NCBI GenBank assembly: GCA_027575765.1
Contig: JANBPT010000326.1
Span: forward strand, 1 to 44,195
DNA: 44,195 bases
Origin: Tieghemiomyces parasiticus
Taxonomy: Eukaryota; Kickxellomycota; Dimargaritomycetes; Dimargaritales; Dimargaritaceae
Direction: 5' to 3'
Part shown: positions 12,484-20,270 of the stretch, piece by piece
Position numbering within the stretch: position 1 is the first letter of the stretch
Layout of the letters: every line of letters begins with the position of its first letter
Notes under the pieces: generated by a model
Databases searched by the model: none
What the model saw: the letters and a program-made list of their open reading frames with translations, nothing else
Told to the model about the DNA's origin: nothing
Made by a program: the position numbers and the translations under genes

Positions 12484-12858
12484 TCAAGGGGTCGATTTTA
12501 CTGTTGGCTTCTGATAACCATTCCATGCGCCCCATGCGGGCCTGCTCGAGGGGGTCACCTTCTTGGTGGGGGGCTTCATAGTTTTTGCCTTCCCCTCAGG
12601 CTTGCTTCCCGAAGTTAAATTGGCCATTTTTGCCTGGCTAGAGGTCGGGTTTCCTTTGGTAGTGGGCTTACCAGCAGTGGATGTCTCACTTTTCTTAGTC
12701 CAATTATTCAAGGCATCTATTTTTGGCTTAACTGGGTTGATCGGATTCAAATGTGACATAACAGACGTGTCACCCTTGGCCGGGGTTGGCAAGGCCACCG
12801 TAATTAGCGGACCGGAAACGAGAGAGAAGACGAGGACGAAAGACAAGGTGAGGCGCAT
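12484..12858 (-). CDS. Small secreted Lys/Pro/Thr-rich protein, 124 aa
   Basis: Single-exon open frame with a typical signal peptide: MRLTLSFVLVFSLVSGPLITVA, likely cleaved near residue 22-23 before LPTPAKG. The mature part is low complexity, rich in Lys, Pro, Thr and Ser, with many basic residues and no cysteines, so no disulphide scaffold. It ends in a more ordered-looking aromatic stretch, PAWGAWNGYQKP. A TATA-like element lies about 190 bp upstream. The gene is isolated, with kilobases of non-coding DNA on each side. I do not recognise a family; a wall-associated or effector-like secreted protein is a guess from composition only. Confidence 0.6.
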   Translation of the reverse strand: MRLTLSFVLVFSLVSGPLITVALPTPAKGDTSVMSHLNPINPVKPKIDALNNWTKKSETSTAGKPTTKGNPTSSQAKMANLTSGSKPEGKAKTMKPPTKKVTPSSRPAWGAWNGYQKPTVKSTP

Positions 12859-13050
12859 GCTGGTGAGGAGGCGGGGGTGGCAGGGGAGAAGGATTGCGGC
12901 AAGAAGTATGGGTACTTGGTAGGATATGTGGATGGTGACGAAACAGGGGATGTAGGTGTGGGATTTGTTGGATGTGAAGGGGAAGCAGTGTGGTGCAAGG
13001 TTAAGAGATGGGCGGCAATGATGGCCAAGTAAGAGGCGGACATGGTCAGC

Positions 13051-13058
13051 TTTATATA
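13051..13058 (-). promoter_or_regulatory. Possible TATA box of the 12858 secreted-protein gene
   Basis: The minus strand reads TATATAAA about 193 bp upstream of the ATG at 12858. The intervening strand is pyrimidine-rich, as in other leaders of this window. Placement is by inspection only. Confidence 0.3.
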
Positions 13059-14751
13059 ACCATCATCCCCTGAGGCTCCCCGTAACAATTGGGCAGCCGA
13101 CGGAGTACCGAGTTGAGAAGGACATTGGCGGGTTGAATTGGCCGCCAAGCTGGTCCTGTCAATAACTTGTGAGGAGAAGCTACGTACAACGCCCGAACGT
13201 TAGGCCTCGTAGCGCTGTCGCAAGGATAAATGCAAGTTAGCGTATATGACACCTTTGTGGTCATTGCCCAACGCTGCTGTCATAATCGGCCACGTCCCGA
13301 TAATTACCCTGTCTAAGCCCTAGCTGACTTGGTACATGTAGTCAAACAAAGGGCTGCTTGTCCGCCCTTCCGCCCCTCTCTCTACGCTAGTGCCCTTGTT
13401 CTTACATTGCTGCTTGTATCATCCCATTCGGTATTGGGACGGGACAGATGCCATGAGGCAGAAAATGAAGAGGAGGTGGCACGGGTCTAGGCTAGCAGTT
13501 TAATCTAGGGTGAAAAGAAAAGTGCGGTTGCTTCCATCTAATGCCCCCTTTCCCTCCAGGCCAGCGATGTTTGTATTGTAAAGATAACCTATTAAATATC
13601 CAACCACATAAACGTCCTCTCATTACTTCACCCTAAGTATTTACAACGTATAGTGATGTTAGATTTTAAGTTTGAGGGAAGGGGACAGCTGCCGAGTGTG
13701 ATCATGAAGGACAGCGTATCACTGCGATACATAAAAATATAGGCAGAGCGGTACCCTTCGACATACTCACAAGCAGGTGAAGGGGGGAGGGGGGATTTCT
13801 ATCGAGGCCAAATTTACCAACCACAAAGTCCGCCACGGTCTTTGTTCCCAGCACCGAGAGCCGCCAACATGACTTTGTCTCGTCACCCTTCCCTCCGACA
13901 GGCCATGCCTCGTTGCTACCCTCGTCGCCTTATGGGCGCTAGACTAATTAATAGGAGATGTACGTCTTTGTTGGATAGGATCGGCAGTTATCTGGCAAAG
14001 AAAGCACTATAGCAGTCGCTTCGCCGCTTAATAGCTTACATCCCATCCTATATCTCCCCATCCATTCGCAAAACAGGCCGTTGACTTGTCCAAATCGACA
14101 ATAGTCGATTGTAGTGGGCTAGCACCCGCCCTATCTCCACTCTGCCCTTCACCACTTTAAAAACACCTCGCGTATTCAATGTCTAATGACAGTCTCACTT
14201 TGGGATGCATGGCGACCCTTGAGGCTACCAGGAAATCATATATGTAGTACAGCTCGGGAACAAGGGTTGCGTGATGAGCATTGCGGAGGAGACCGGGATG
14301 ATAAGAATGACACCAGATAGTCTCCTACTCTAAGGTATCAGGGTGTTCTTTTGCTGTAACGATTGAAGTGTGCTACGTCACCATCCCGACTGTCCTACTA
14401 GGCCCCACTCTACGTGCACCTCCACTTATATTCATTGTGGCTCCTTCTTCCCAAGTAGCGCCTGGCACCGCAAAAATATTAACGATGTCCGTTTGAGATA
14501 ATGTGAGTATAAAAAACCACCATAGCAGTGTGGTGCCTAGAAACCCTACTAAGCTAACCCATGACTACATCACCCAAGTAGCTCCAACACTAGGACGCCA
14601 CCCTGCAACCAACTGCCCGTACTGCAGGAGTCTTCTATGCAACTCCCAACTAACTCACACTACTGATGTACAAACTTGCAAAGCCTTTTGCCTTCCAGAG
14701 CCATCTCTGGAGCCACGACCCCTCACAGTCCAAACTTGCTATAGGAACCAC

Positions 14752-14773
14752 CAAGTTCAACTTAATGAACTTG
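14752..14773. repeat. Hairpin, 8-bp perfect stem
   Basis: CAAGTTCA (14752-14759) and TGAACTTG (14766-14773) are perfectly complementary around a 6-nt loop. The motif ACTTGC also recurs just upstream and downstream. Confidence 0.75.
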
Positions 14774-15179
14774 CTCTCCATTTTGTCACTTACACTTCTG
14801 TATTGCTTGACTGTGTGTAGCACTCACCACCTCCGGGTGACCCCTTTACTTCCTTTTACCAATCAAACCCCTCAGCTATACCTTTTCATCATTAACCACC
14901 ACACCCTCCTTTATGGACACCACCATGCTGCTGATAAAAACTAGTGAGTGTGGGGGTGATAGTGAACTGTACTGAAGGTGCAATGAGTTCAAGCAATAAT
15001 CAGTATGTAGAGTTAGGTGAAAAGCATAAGGCTGGTATGAATAATAAGGAGCAAGGAAAATAGGGCAAGAGTGTGAAGACTGTGATAGACAGGCAGAGAG
15101 AGAAGTGGGAGTGCTGCAAATGCCAGATGGTATGTAAAGTAGACTAAAAGATGGAGAGTGGATCACGGAGGAAGACTAC

Positions 15180-15202
15180 TGTGGTGATTGGGAACCACCA
15201 CA
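15180..15202. repeat. Hairpin, 7-bp perfect stem
   Basis: TGTGGTG (15180-15186) pairs with CACCACA (15196-15202) around a 9-nt loop. Confidence 0.7.
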
Positions 15203-15229
15203 TTAAATTTTCCCAGGGTAAAGTCCAAG

Positions 15230-15266
15230 TCTACTATTTCAGAACCATAAATTCTGTGATAGTAGA
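15230..15266. repeat. Hairpin, 8 + 5 bp stem
   Basis: TCTACTAT (15230-15237) pairs with ATAGTAGA (15259-15266), and CAGAA (15240-15244) pairs with TTCTG (15252-15256). The two stems are separated by a symmetric 2x2 internal loop and capped by a 7-nt loop. This is the strongest fold-back of the region. Confidence 0.8.
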
Positions 15267-15318
15267 ATAGCCTTTTGGTTATGGTATTACACTTGGGCCT
15301 AATATCAGCACACAGGGT

Positions 15319-15330
15319 ATATATATATAT
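15319..15330. repeat. (TA)n microsatellite
   Basis: Six uninterrupted TA units inside the hairpin-dense non-coding stretch. Confidence 0.8.
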
Positions 15331-15356
15331 GATCAGGTAAATACCCAAATGATAAT

Positions 15357-15371
15357 GGCATTGATAATGCC
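15357..15371. repeat. Hairpin, 6-bp perfect stem, 3-nt loop
   Basis: GGCATT (15357-15362) and AATGCC (15366-15371) flank the loop GAT. Confidence 0.7.
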
Positions 15372-15750
15372 TGCAATTACTACCACTTAATCCCAGGTGG
15401 CAAGACAAAGGTTGAGCTGGAACAGAACAATGGTCTCTCAAGAACAATAGGACAACCATCTAGATGTCTCTAGGAGGTCGGACTCATGACCATATGATCA
15501 AGGCCAATGTAACCTAAAGTGCTACTGCCAGGGTAGGCTAAGGGTAACTAGTGAGGGAACCTATACAGGATTTCCCATACCCTACAGTGGAATTTCCCAT
15601 GCTATACAGGAGGGCCTCTATACATGGGTGGGTAGTGGTGGATACCTTGCAGATTCCATTCTCACAAATGGTAAGGCTATTACCCCATAACAAGACATAC
15701 TGGCGGGTATATCAAGTGGTAAATAACCTTCAGGAGATGTAACAAAGTGA

Positions 15751-16203
15751 GGGCTCCACAAGAATGTGAAGCGTAGTTTGTGATAGTAGTTATAATAAAT
15801 AATAGTACCCCAAGGCAGGGTTGGGAAAACACTCCCCAAGCTCAGAAGTGCTGGGGCTTGGGTTATAAATAATGATTCTAAATCTCCAAGGGGTTGTGGC
15901 CCTGCTGGCTACTCCATAGTTTGCCACTTCACCTATTGGCCCTCCAGGATATGAAACATAATAAATTGAAAAGTTGTAGAACAATAGGTTGCCTAGGTCA
16001 TGGGACATTTAGACCATCAGCTAGTGGGAAATCTGCCGGAGATGCATAATTGAAATGTTGCCATTCCCAAGGCCTCAGTCTTTTATCCTGGTCCTTGTAG
16101 TCGACTCCGTCTGGTATCATTGATAGTATGTAATAGAGTCGGGCCTCAGGAATCTCCAGGAGCGCAAATAATTATCTGGGCTCCACAAAAGTATGTAGAG
16201 CGG
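15751..16203 (+). repeat. Imperfect direct-repeat pair flanking 0.4 kb next to tRNA-iMet
   Basis: GGGCTCCACA occurs at 15751 and again at 16178. Each copy continues with a related sequence (AGAATGTGAAGCG against AAAGTATGTAGAGCG). The second copy runs into the first bases of the tRNA gene at 16199. The match is short enough that chance or an old tandem duplication cannot be separated. Confidence 0.4.
15835..15862. repeat. Hairpin, 7-bp perfect stem
   Basis: CCCAAGC (15835-15841) pairs with GCTTGGG (15856-15862) around a 14-nt loop. A similar C-run/G-run pairing is possible in an overlapping register. Confidence 0.7.
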
Positions 16204-16270
16204 AGTGGCGCAGCGGAAGCGCGCAGGGCTCATAACCCTGAGGTCCTACGATCGAAACGTAGCTTCGCTA
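16199..16270 (+). tRNA. Initiator tRNA-Met (CAT)
   Basis: A 72-nt cloverleaf with no intron. The acceptor AGCGGAG/CTTCGCT has six Watson-Crick pairs and one G-T. The D stem is GCGC/GCGC. The anticodon stem CAGGG/CCCTG surrounds loop CTCATAA, with CAT at 16231-16233. The T stem is CTACG/CGTAG and position 73 is A. Initiator hallmarks are present: A1:T72, three consecutive G:C pairs at the base of the anticodon stem, and T-loop ATCGAAA with A54 and A60 instead of TTCGANN. Internal A and B boxes are therefore those of an initiator gene. T-runs follow the gene immediately. Confidence 0.97.
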
Positions 16271-16840
16271 TATATTTTGCTTTTTGTTAACTTCATTTTT
16301 GAGTCGGAGAATAGCATTGATTTTTTTGCTTTGAGCTGTATTACTGTAAGGGGGTGGTCAGTCCGAGGGTGGGTCAATTGGCGAGAAGGCCAAGGTGGTA
16401 AGTATATTTATCTAGATTTTGCGAATAAGCACCTATGGACAATTCACCAGCATCCAATACTTGTGTTCGCTGACGAGCAACCTTGTGGTGTAGTTGCGGG
16501 GCCAGGTTCAGGTTCCTCCTCTGTGGTGGGGAAGGGAACCAAGTTCAGCTCCGAAATTGACAGTTTTCCGTTTTCTCAATCATATGAGGTTGCTGCCGTT
16601 TTTAATGGGACTCAGTTATAGTATCGCATTTGCATAAGGGCACCCTACTGCTCGGTATGCTTTATTTAAAACAAGGTTTATTGGGTTGGTTCCTTACACC
16701 TTCGGGACACGTCAGGCACCTCCGTTGGACTATTGAAGTGATTCTAGCAGGCATATCCCTTATTATTTACGAGCATACACTTAGACTCGGCATCAGGACC
16801 GGTATGCAACCTGGGAACCGGAGCCTTTCAGAGTGTTTCT
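16271..16840. other. Intergenic, tRNA-iMet to QCR9 3' end
   Basis: It contains the Pol III terminator and the 3' flank of QCR9. On the minus strand an AATAAA (16668-16663) lies about 170 bases past the QCR9 stop and is a candidate polyadenylation signal. Open frames here read through the tRNA or lack coding character. Confidence 0.4.
16275..16285 (+). terminator. RNA polymerase III terminator of tRNA-iMet
   Basis: TTTT at 16275-16278 and TTTTT at 16281-16285 begin five bases after the mature tRNA end, as expected for Pol III termination. Confidence 0.85.
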
Positions 16841-17208
16841 CTACTGCTGGAACCGACCAATGACTTCTTCAAACGATTTCTAAAAAGGGACAGAGCGATC
16901 GAATACAAGGGAAGTGAGGGGTTAGCATTGAGTTGACTAAGTGGCTCTATCTTCTGTGACAAGCTCTGGTCAGTCCAGAGAGCTCACTGAAACCTAGCAC
17001 GGTCCGTCCATGCCTCGAGCCCAGTGTCCGGTTAGAGGCTTGGTATGTAACTTACGCCCTTGTTGCGGTTGGCGTACCAGCGGTTGACAATACCATCGAA
17101 CGATAGCTGGAAGGCGTAGGCCGAGACCAGGATGGTGCCAACGAACACCGAGTTACGCTTGAAGAACGTGTTGTAAATGGTACGATTGAGGGAAGCGGCG
17201 CCGGACAT
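16841..17208 (-). CDS. QCR9: Cytochrome bc1 complex subunit 9 (QCR9/UQCR10), two exons
   Basis: This is a small single-span subunit of respiratory complex III in the inner mitochondrial membrane. Exon 1, 17208-17056, encodes 51 residues: MSGAASLNRT, then IYNTFFKRNSVFVGT (yeast has YKTFFKRNAVFVGT), a hydrophobic membrane span ILVSAYAFQLSF, and NRWYANRNKG. A GTAAGT donor at 17055 joins in phase 0 to the acceptor CTTTTTAG at 16880. Exon 2, 16879-16841, reads KSFEEVIGRFQQ and stop, aligning with GKLWKDVKARI of yeast Qcr9. The product is 63 aa, the usual family length, and the intron is 176 nt. The second exon is far too short to stand out as an open frame. It is divergent from the mitochondrial DHODH gene, with 858 bp between the start codons. 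Confidence 0.93.
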
Positions 17209-18066
17209 GATGACGAAATTGAGAATGGCGGAGGAGGGTAAAGGGAAGAAGGGTTAAATCGGTAAAAACGAGAGTAATGGAATCGGGGAGACGGATGAGT
17301 CAACGTAGTGGCTTAATCAATGGCATGTGGGTAGTGTTGGCTGGTTTAGAGAGGCGGAATCGGCCGCAGGGCCAGGTAACGAGGCGACAGGAGCACGCGC
17401 TTGCGTGCACCTTGGCTGGAAGCGGAGGAGGGGCAGCCTCAAGGGTAACTGTGTTAGCCAGTGAGACCCACTGGTAGCCGCCCATCTGCTCAATGTTTTT
17501 TTTTGTCCCATCCCATTGGGGAGGGTTTGGGACCTTAGCACAGAGGATGTGGGTTGAAAACTCACGTGTTCTTAAGCTCGGTAATGAGGTGTGGGTTCCC
17601 CACCTGGCGGCTATCCTCGAGTTGTGTTAGTTGTGACGGTGCCTAAATGCTACCAAGCCGCTCTGGCTAGAGATGTTCTACTAGCTAGTGGTCCGCTCCT
17701 GTGATACTTAATAGCCAGAGTAACTCCTGACCGCCTAGACACACATCTTCGTACCAGGCCAAACTGTAACACACCAGCGGAACAAGCTGTCAGTCCTGCA
17801 GATGGTGTAGCTGCAGAGTCTAGACCTTATTCCCACCGCACTATGGGTCACCTATACGGGAGTTGGTTCTTAGGGCGACACCCGTGCCCATGTTACTCGA
17901 GGCCAACCATCTAGCGATCTTTAATACGCTTCCCCTCGTCTATTCGCCGCAGAGCTTAGGTTGCAACGATCCTCACCACTTTCACAGTCTTGGCTCCCAC
18001 ATCTCTCTTCTTTTGACCTACGCACTCCCATATTACAGAGCTCCTGTTGTTCTTCGGACCGCCACC
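17209..18066. other. Shared divergent promoter region of QCR9 and DHODH
   Basis: 858 bases lie between two divergent start codons. The part near 17500-17590 has a T-run (17498-17503) and TTGGGGAGGG. A perfect 6-bp palindrome, CCAGTG/CACTGG with a 5-nt spacer, lies at 17458-17474. From about 17890 the plus strand stays open in frame with DHODH, so part of this region could encode an N-terminal extension, though I prefer to read it as leader. Confidence 0.4.
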
Positions 18067-19527
18067 ATGCTCCCCGCTTTGCGCTCACAGCTCCGCCTGC
18101 GGACGTTACCAACGGTCCGGCCAGGTCGAATCCCTCGCCTCGGCTTCTCTGAACGAACTCTCTATTCGTCACCACTCCTCGCTTCCCCTAAACTCCCGGT
18201 TGACGAATTCCGCCCCCTCGAGGATCCTGTCAAGGCCGTTAACGCCGAGGCTGAGGTCGAAGCCGAGTCTGCCGAACGGGCCCAGGCACGGGCTACTGGC
18301 CAGCGGATCTTTCGGATCGGGCTGTGGACCGTGGCCGTGGGGACCGTGGCCACCTGGTACCTCTCGGACGTAGAGGCCGGGATCTATGATCGGGTGGTGA
18401 TGCCCTTCCTGCGTCGCTTGGACCCTGAGACTGTACACCGGTTTTCCATCGCGATGGCCGCCTGGGGACTGGTCCCGTACGACAAGCGGCAACGAACCGA
18501 CGACGCTCGCCTCCGGACCACTCTATGGGGCCGCGAGCTGCGTAACCCCATCGGCCTGGCCGCAGGTTACGACAAGCACGCCGAAGCTGTGGACGCCATG
18601 TTTGATTTGGGCTTCGGCATGGTCGAGGTAGGCAGCATCACCCCGGAACCTCAGGAGGGTAACCCACGGCCCCGCGTGTTTCGCCTGGAAGATGACCGGT
18701 CTGTAATCAATCGCTATGGACTCAACTCCGACGGGTACGCGCCCCCGAGCCTGCGAATCAACAGGCGGTACTGGCGGCAGGTGGTTGAGAATCTGCAAAA
18801 GGAGCCCGTAGACGACTACCTGCTTGTGGAACCGATGGAGCAGCGGTACCGGTCGGGCCTGGAAGGACGTTTTCTTGGGGTCAACCTCGGGCGAAACACC
18901 CGCCGGAGGGACACGGGCGCAGCCGACTACCTCGTTGGACTGCGTGCCTTCGGTGACCGGGCCGACTACGCCGTCATCAATGTGAGCTGTCCTAACACCC
19001 CCGATAAGGGCAGCCAGCAGCGGGATGGTAAACTGGTCGGCTTGCTCAAGGAAATCGTGGCCTACCGGGATCAAATTGAGGACTTCAAACCCCGCCTGGT
19101 GGTCAAGATCTCACCCGACCTCACCCCGCAAGAACTGCGCACCGTGGCCGAGGCCGCGCTGGAGGCGAACATGGACGGCATCATTGTGTCCAACACGACT
19201 ACCCAACGCCCTGCTACCCTACAGTCGGATCCCGCGGTCGTGGCTCAAACTGGCGGCCTGTCCGGACCCCCGCTCCGGGACCTGGCGCTGTCCGCCCTCC
19301 GCGAAGTGTACAAGGTGACCCAGGGCCGGATCCCCATCATCGGATGTGGCGGCATCAGCTCCGGTGCAGACGCTATCCTGTTTGCCCGCGCGGGCGCCAA
19401 CGCGGTTCAGATTTATACGGCCATGGTCTACGGTGGGCCGGCTGTGCCCCGTCGGATCAAGGACGAGGTGCTCGAACTGCTAGGGGACCAAAAATGGACT
19501 GACATTATCGGAAAGGATGACTCCTGA
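18067..19527 (+). CDS. URA9: Dihydroorotate dehydrogenase (quinone), mitochondrial, class 2
   Basis: This FMN enzyme oxidises dihydroorotate to orotate (fourth step of pyrimidine synthesis) and passes electrons to ubiquinone at the inner mitochondrial membrane. It is a single exon of 486 aa. The start chosen is the ATG in GCCACCATGC; an in-frame ATG at 17890 would add 59 residues in a poorer context. Order: a basic, Arg-rich presequence (1-40), a spacer rich in Ala/Glu, a membrane anchor at about 84-99 (IGLWTVAVGTVATWYL), the quinone-tunnel helices, then the barrel with NPIGLAAGYDKHAEAV (160-175), GFGMVEVGSITP (182-193), NRYGLNSDG, GVNLGRN, INVSCPNTP (304-312), LVVKISPDLT, IIVSNTTTQRP, GGLSGPPLRDLA and IPIIGCGGISSGADA. 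The catalytic base, Ser in human and E. coli class 2 enzymes, is Cys308 here. The GLRSLQ-like loop after it is replaced by DKGSQQRDGK. Overall identity as class 2 is secure because of the anchor and the quinone-site region. Confidence 0.97.
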   Translation: MLPALRSQLRLRTLPTVRPGRIPRLGFSERTLYSSPLLASPKLPVDEFRPLEDPVKAVNAEAEVEAESAERAQARATGQRIFRIGLWTVAVGTVATWYLSDVEAGIYDRVVMPFLRRLDPETVHRFSIAMAAWGLVPYDKRQRTDDARLRTTLWGRELRNPIGLAAGYDKHAEAVDAMFDLGFGMVEVGSITPEPQEGNPRPRVFRLEDDRSVINRYGLNSDGYAPPSLRINRRYWRQVVENLQKEPVDDYLLVEPMEQRYRSGLEGRFLGVNLGRNTRRRDTGAADYLVGLRAFGDRADYAVINVSCPNTPDKGSQQRDGKLVGLLKEIVAYRDQIEDFKPRLVVKISPDLTPQELRTVAEAALEANMDGIIVSNTTTQRPATLQSDPAVVAQTGGLSGPPLRDLALSALREVYKVTQGRIPIIGCGGISSGADAILFARAGANAVQIYTAMVYGGPAVPRRIKDEVLELLGDQKWTDIIGKDDS

Positions 19528-20270
19528 TTCCTATGGTTTCCCGGTCTCCTCTCCCTGGGCTTCTTTATTTTATTTTGCGGGGATCAAGTATATTTTTGGA
19601 AACTCGCTGATTGAACAAGATGTGTCACGGTATAGCCAGTCCATAACCTATGGGTAGATCTGGAACTCTAACCTGCCCCTCATTGCTAGTGCAGACAAGG
19701 CGCTCAAAGTGATGGGCATGGACCACACGTTCGAAAGCAGTGGTATCACGTGATGTGAACCTGCCAAATAGGGTGGGCTTCTCCACCCCCACCTGTTAGG
19801 TCTGTCGGAGTTCAGCGAAGCGAAGACGGGGGAGGTTTTGAAATGTAAACAATCCTTGCTCGGCGTTTAAAAATAACCACAGCCACCGCAATGGGTGGAC
19901 TACAGTTAGACAGGCAAGGTGTTGAGGCTGCCCCTTGCCGTCAGTTTAAGGTTGACACTAAGGTTATAGCCAGCTCGAACACCAACAATCTCCGCAAGAC
20001 GGCACCCCACTTCCAGGACTCCACGCTGCTCACGTCCAAGTCACCCATCTAGTAGCAAGCCCTCGATGCTTGCTTTTGTTAGGTACCTTCAGCCCCTCTA
20101 CCACCCATATTAAGTCACGCCCACTCCGACTCCGCCCTTCCATTGCTCTTGCAGGGACATAATCACTCTCTTCAACTTCATAATTCCAAACTAGACGCCT
20201 GCCTAGGCCTTCTGTGAACTCATTTGCACCCATCTCCTAGTTAGCGCCATTTGCTCACACCCCTCGTGCC
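19528..20270. other. Intergenic, DHODH to HMMR-like gene
   Basis: It holds the DHODH 3' flank (T-rich stretch at 19562-19575) and the promoter of the HMMR-like gene. A sequence resembling an Sm site (ATTTTTGGA near 19592) was examined, but no snRNA fold or conserved snRNA core surrounds it. No open frame is convincing. Confidence 0.45.

Larger units (their letters stand above)
12859..16198. other. Gene-free, A+T-rich and hairpin-dense region
   Basis: The first ~200 bases are the promoter and leader of the secreted-protein gene. From about 13300 to 16198 I find no protein-like frame. Between 14750 and 15870 perfect inverted repeats are unusually frequent, and a near-direct repeat pair flanks the end of the stretch; both are listed separately. 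The right end abuts the initiator tRNA gene. Confidence 0.5.

Noticed and set aside
16205..16621. 138-codon plus-strand frame
   Set aside because: It starts inside the initiator tRNA, at a non-functional context, and has no domain-like sequence.
18523..19074. 183-codon minus-strand frame
   Set aside because: Antisense shadow of DHODH.
19586..19604. Sm-like ATTTTTGGA, considered as part of a spliceosomal snRNA
   Set aside because: None of the conserved 5' or loop sequences of U1, U2, U4, U5 or U6 is nearby.
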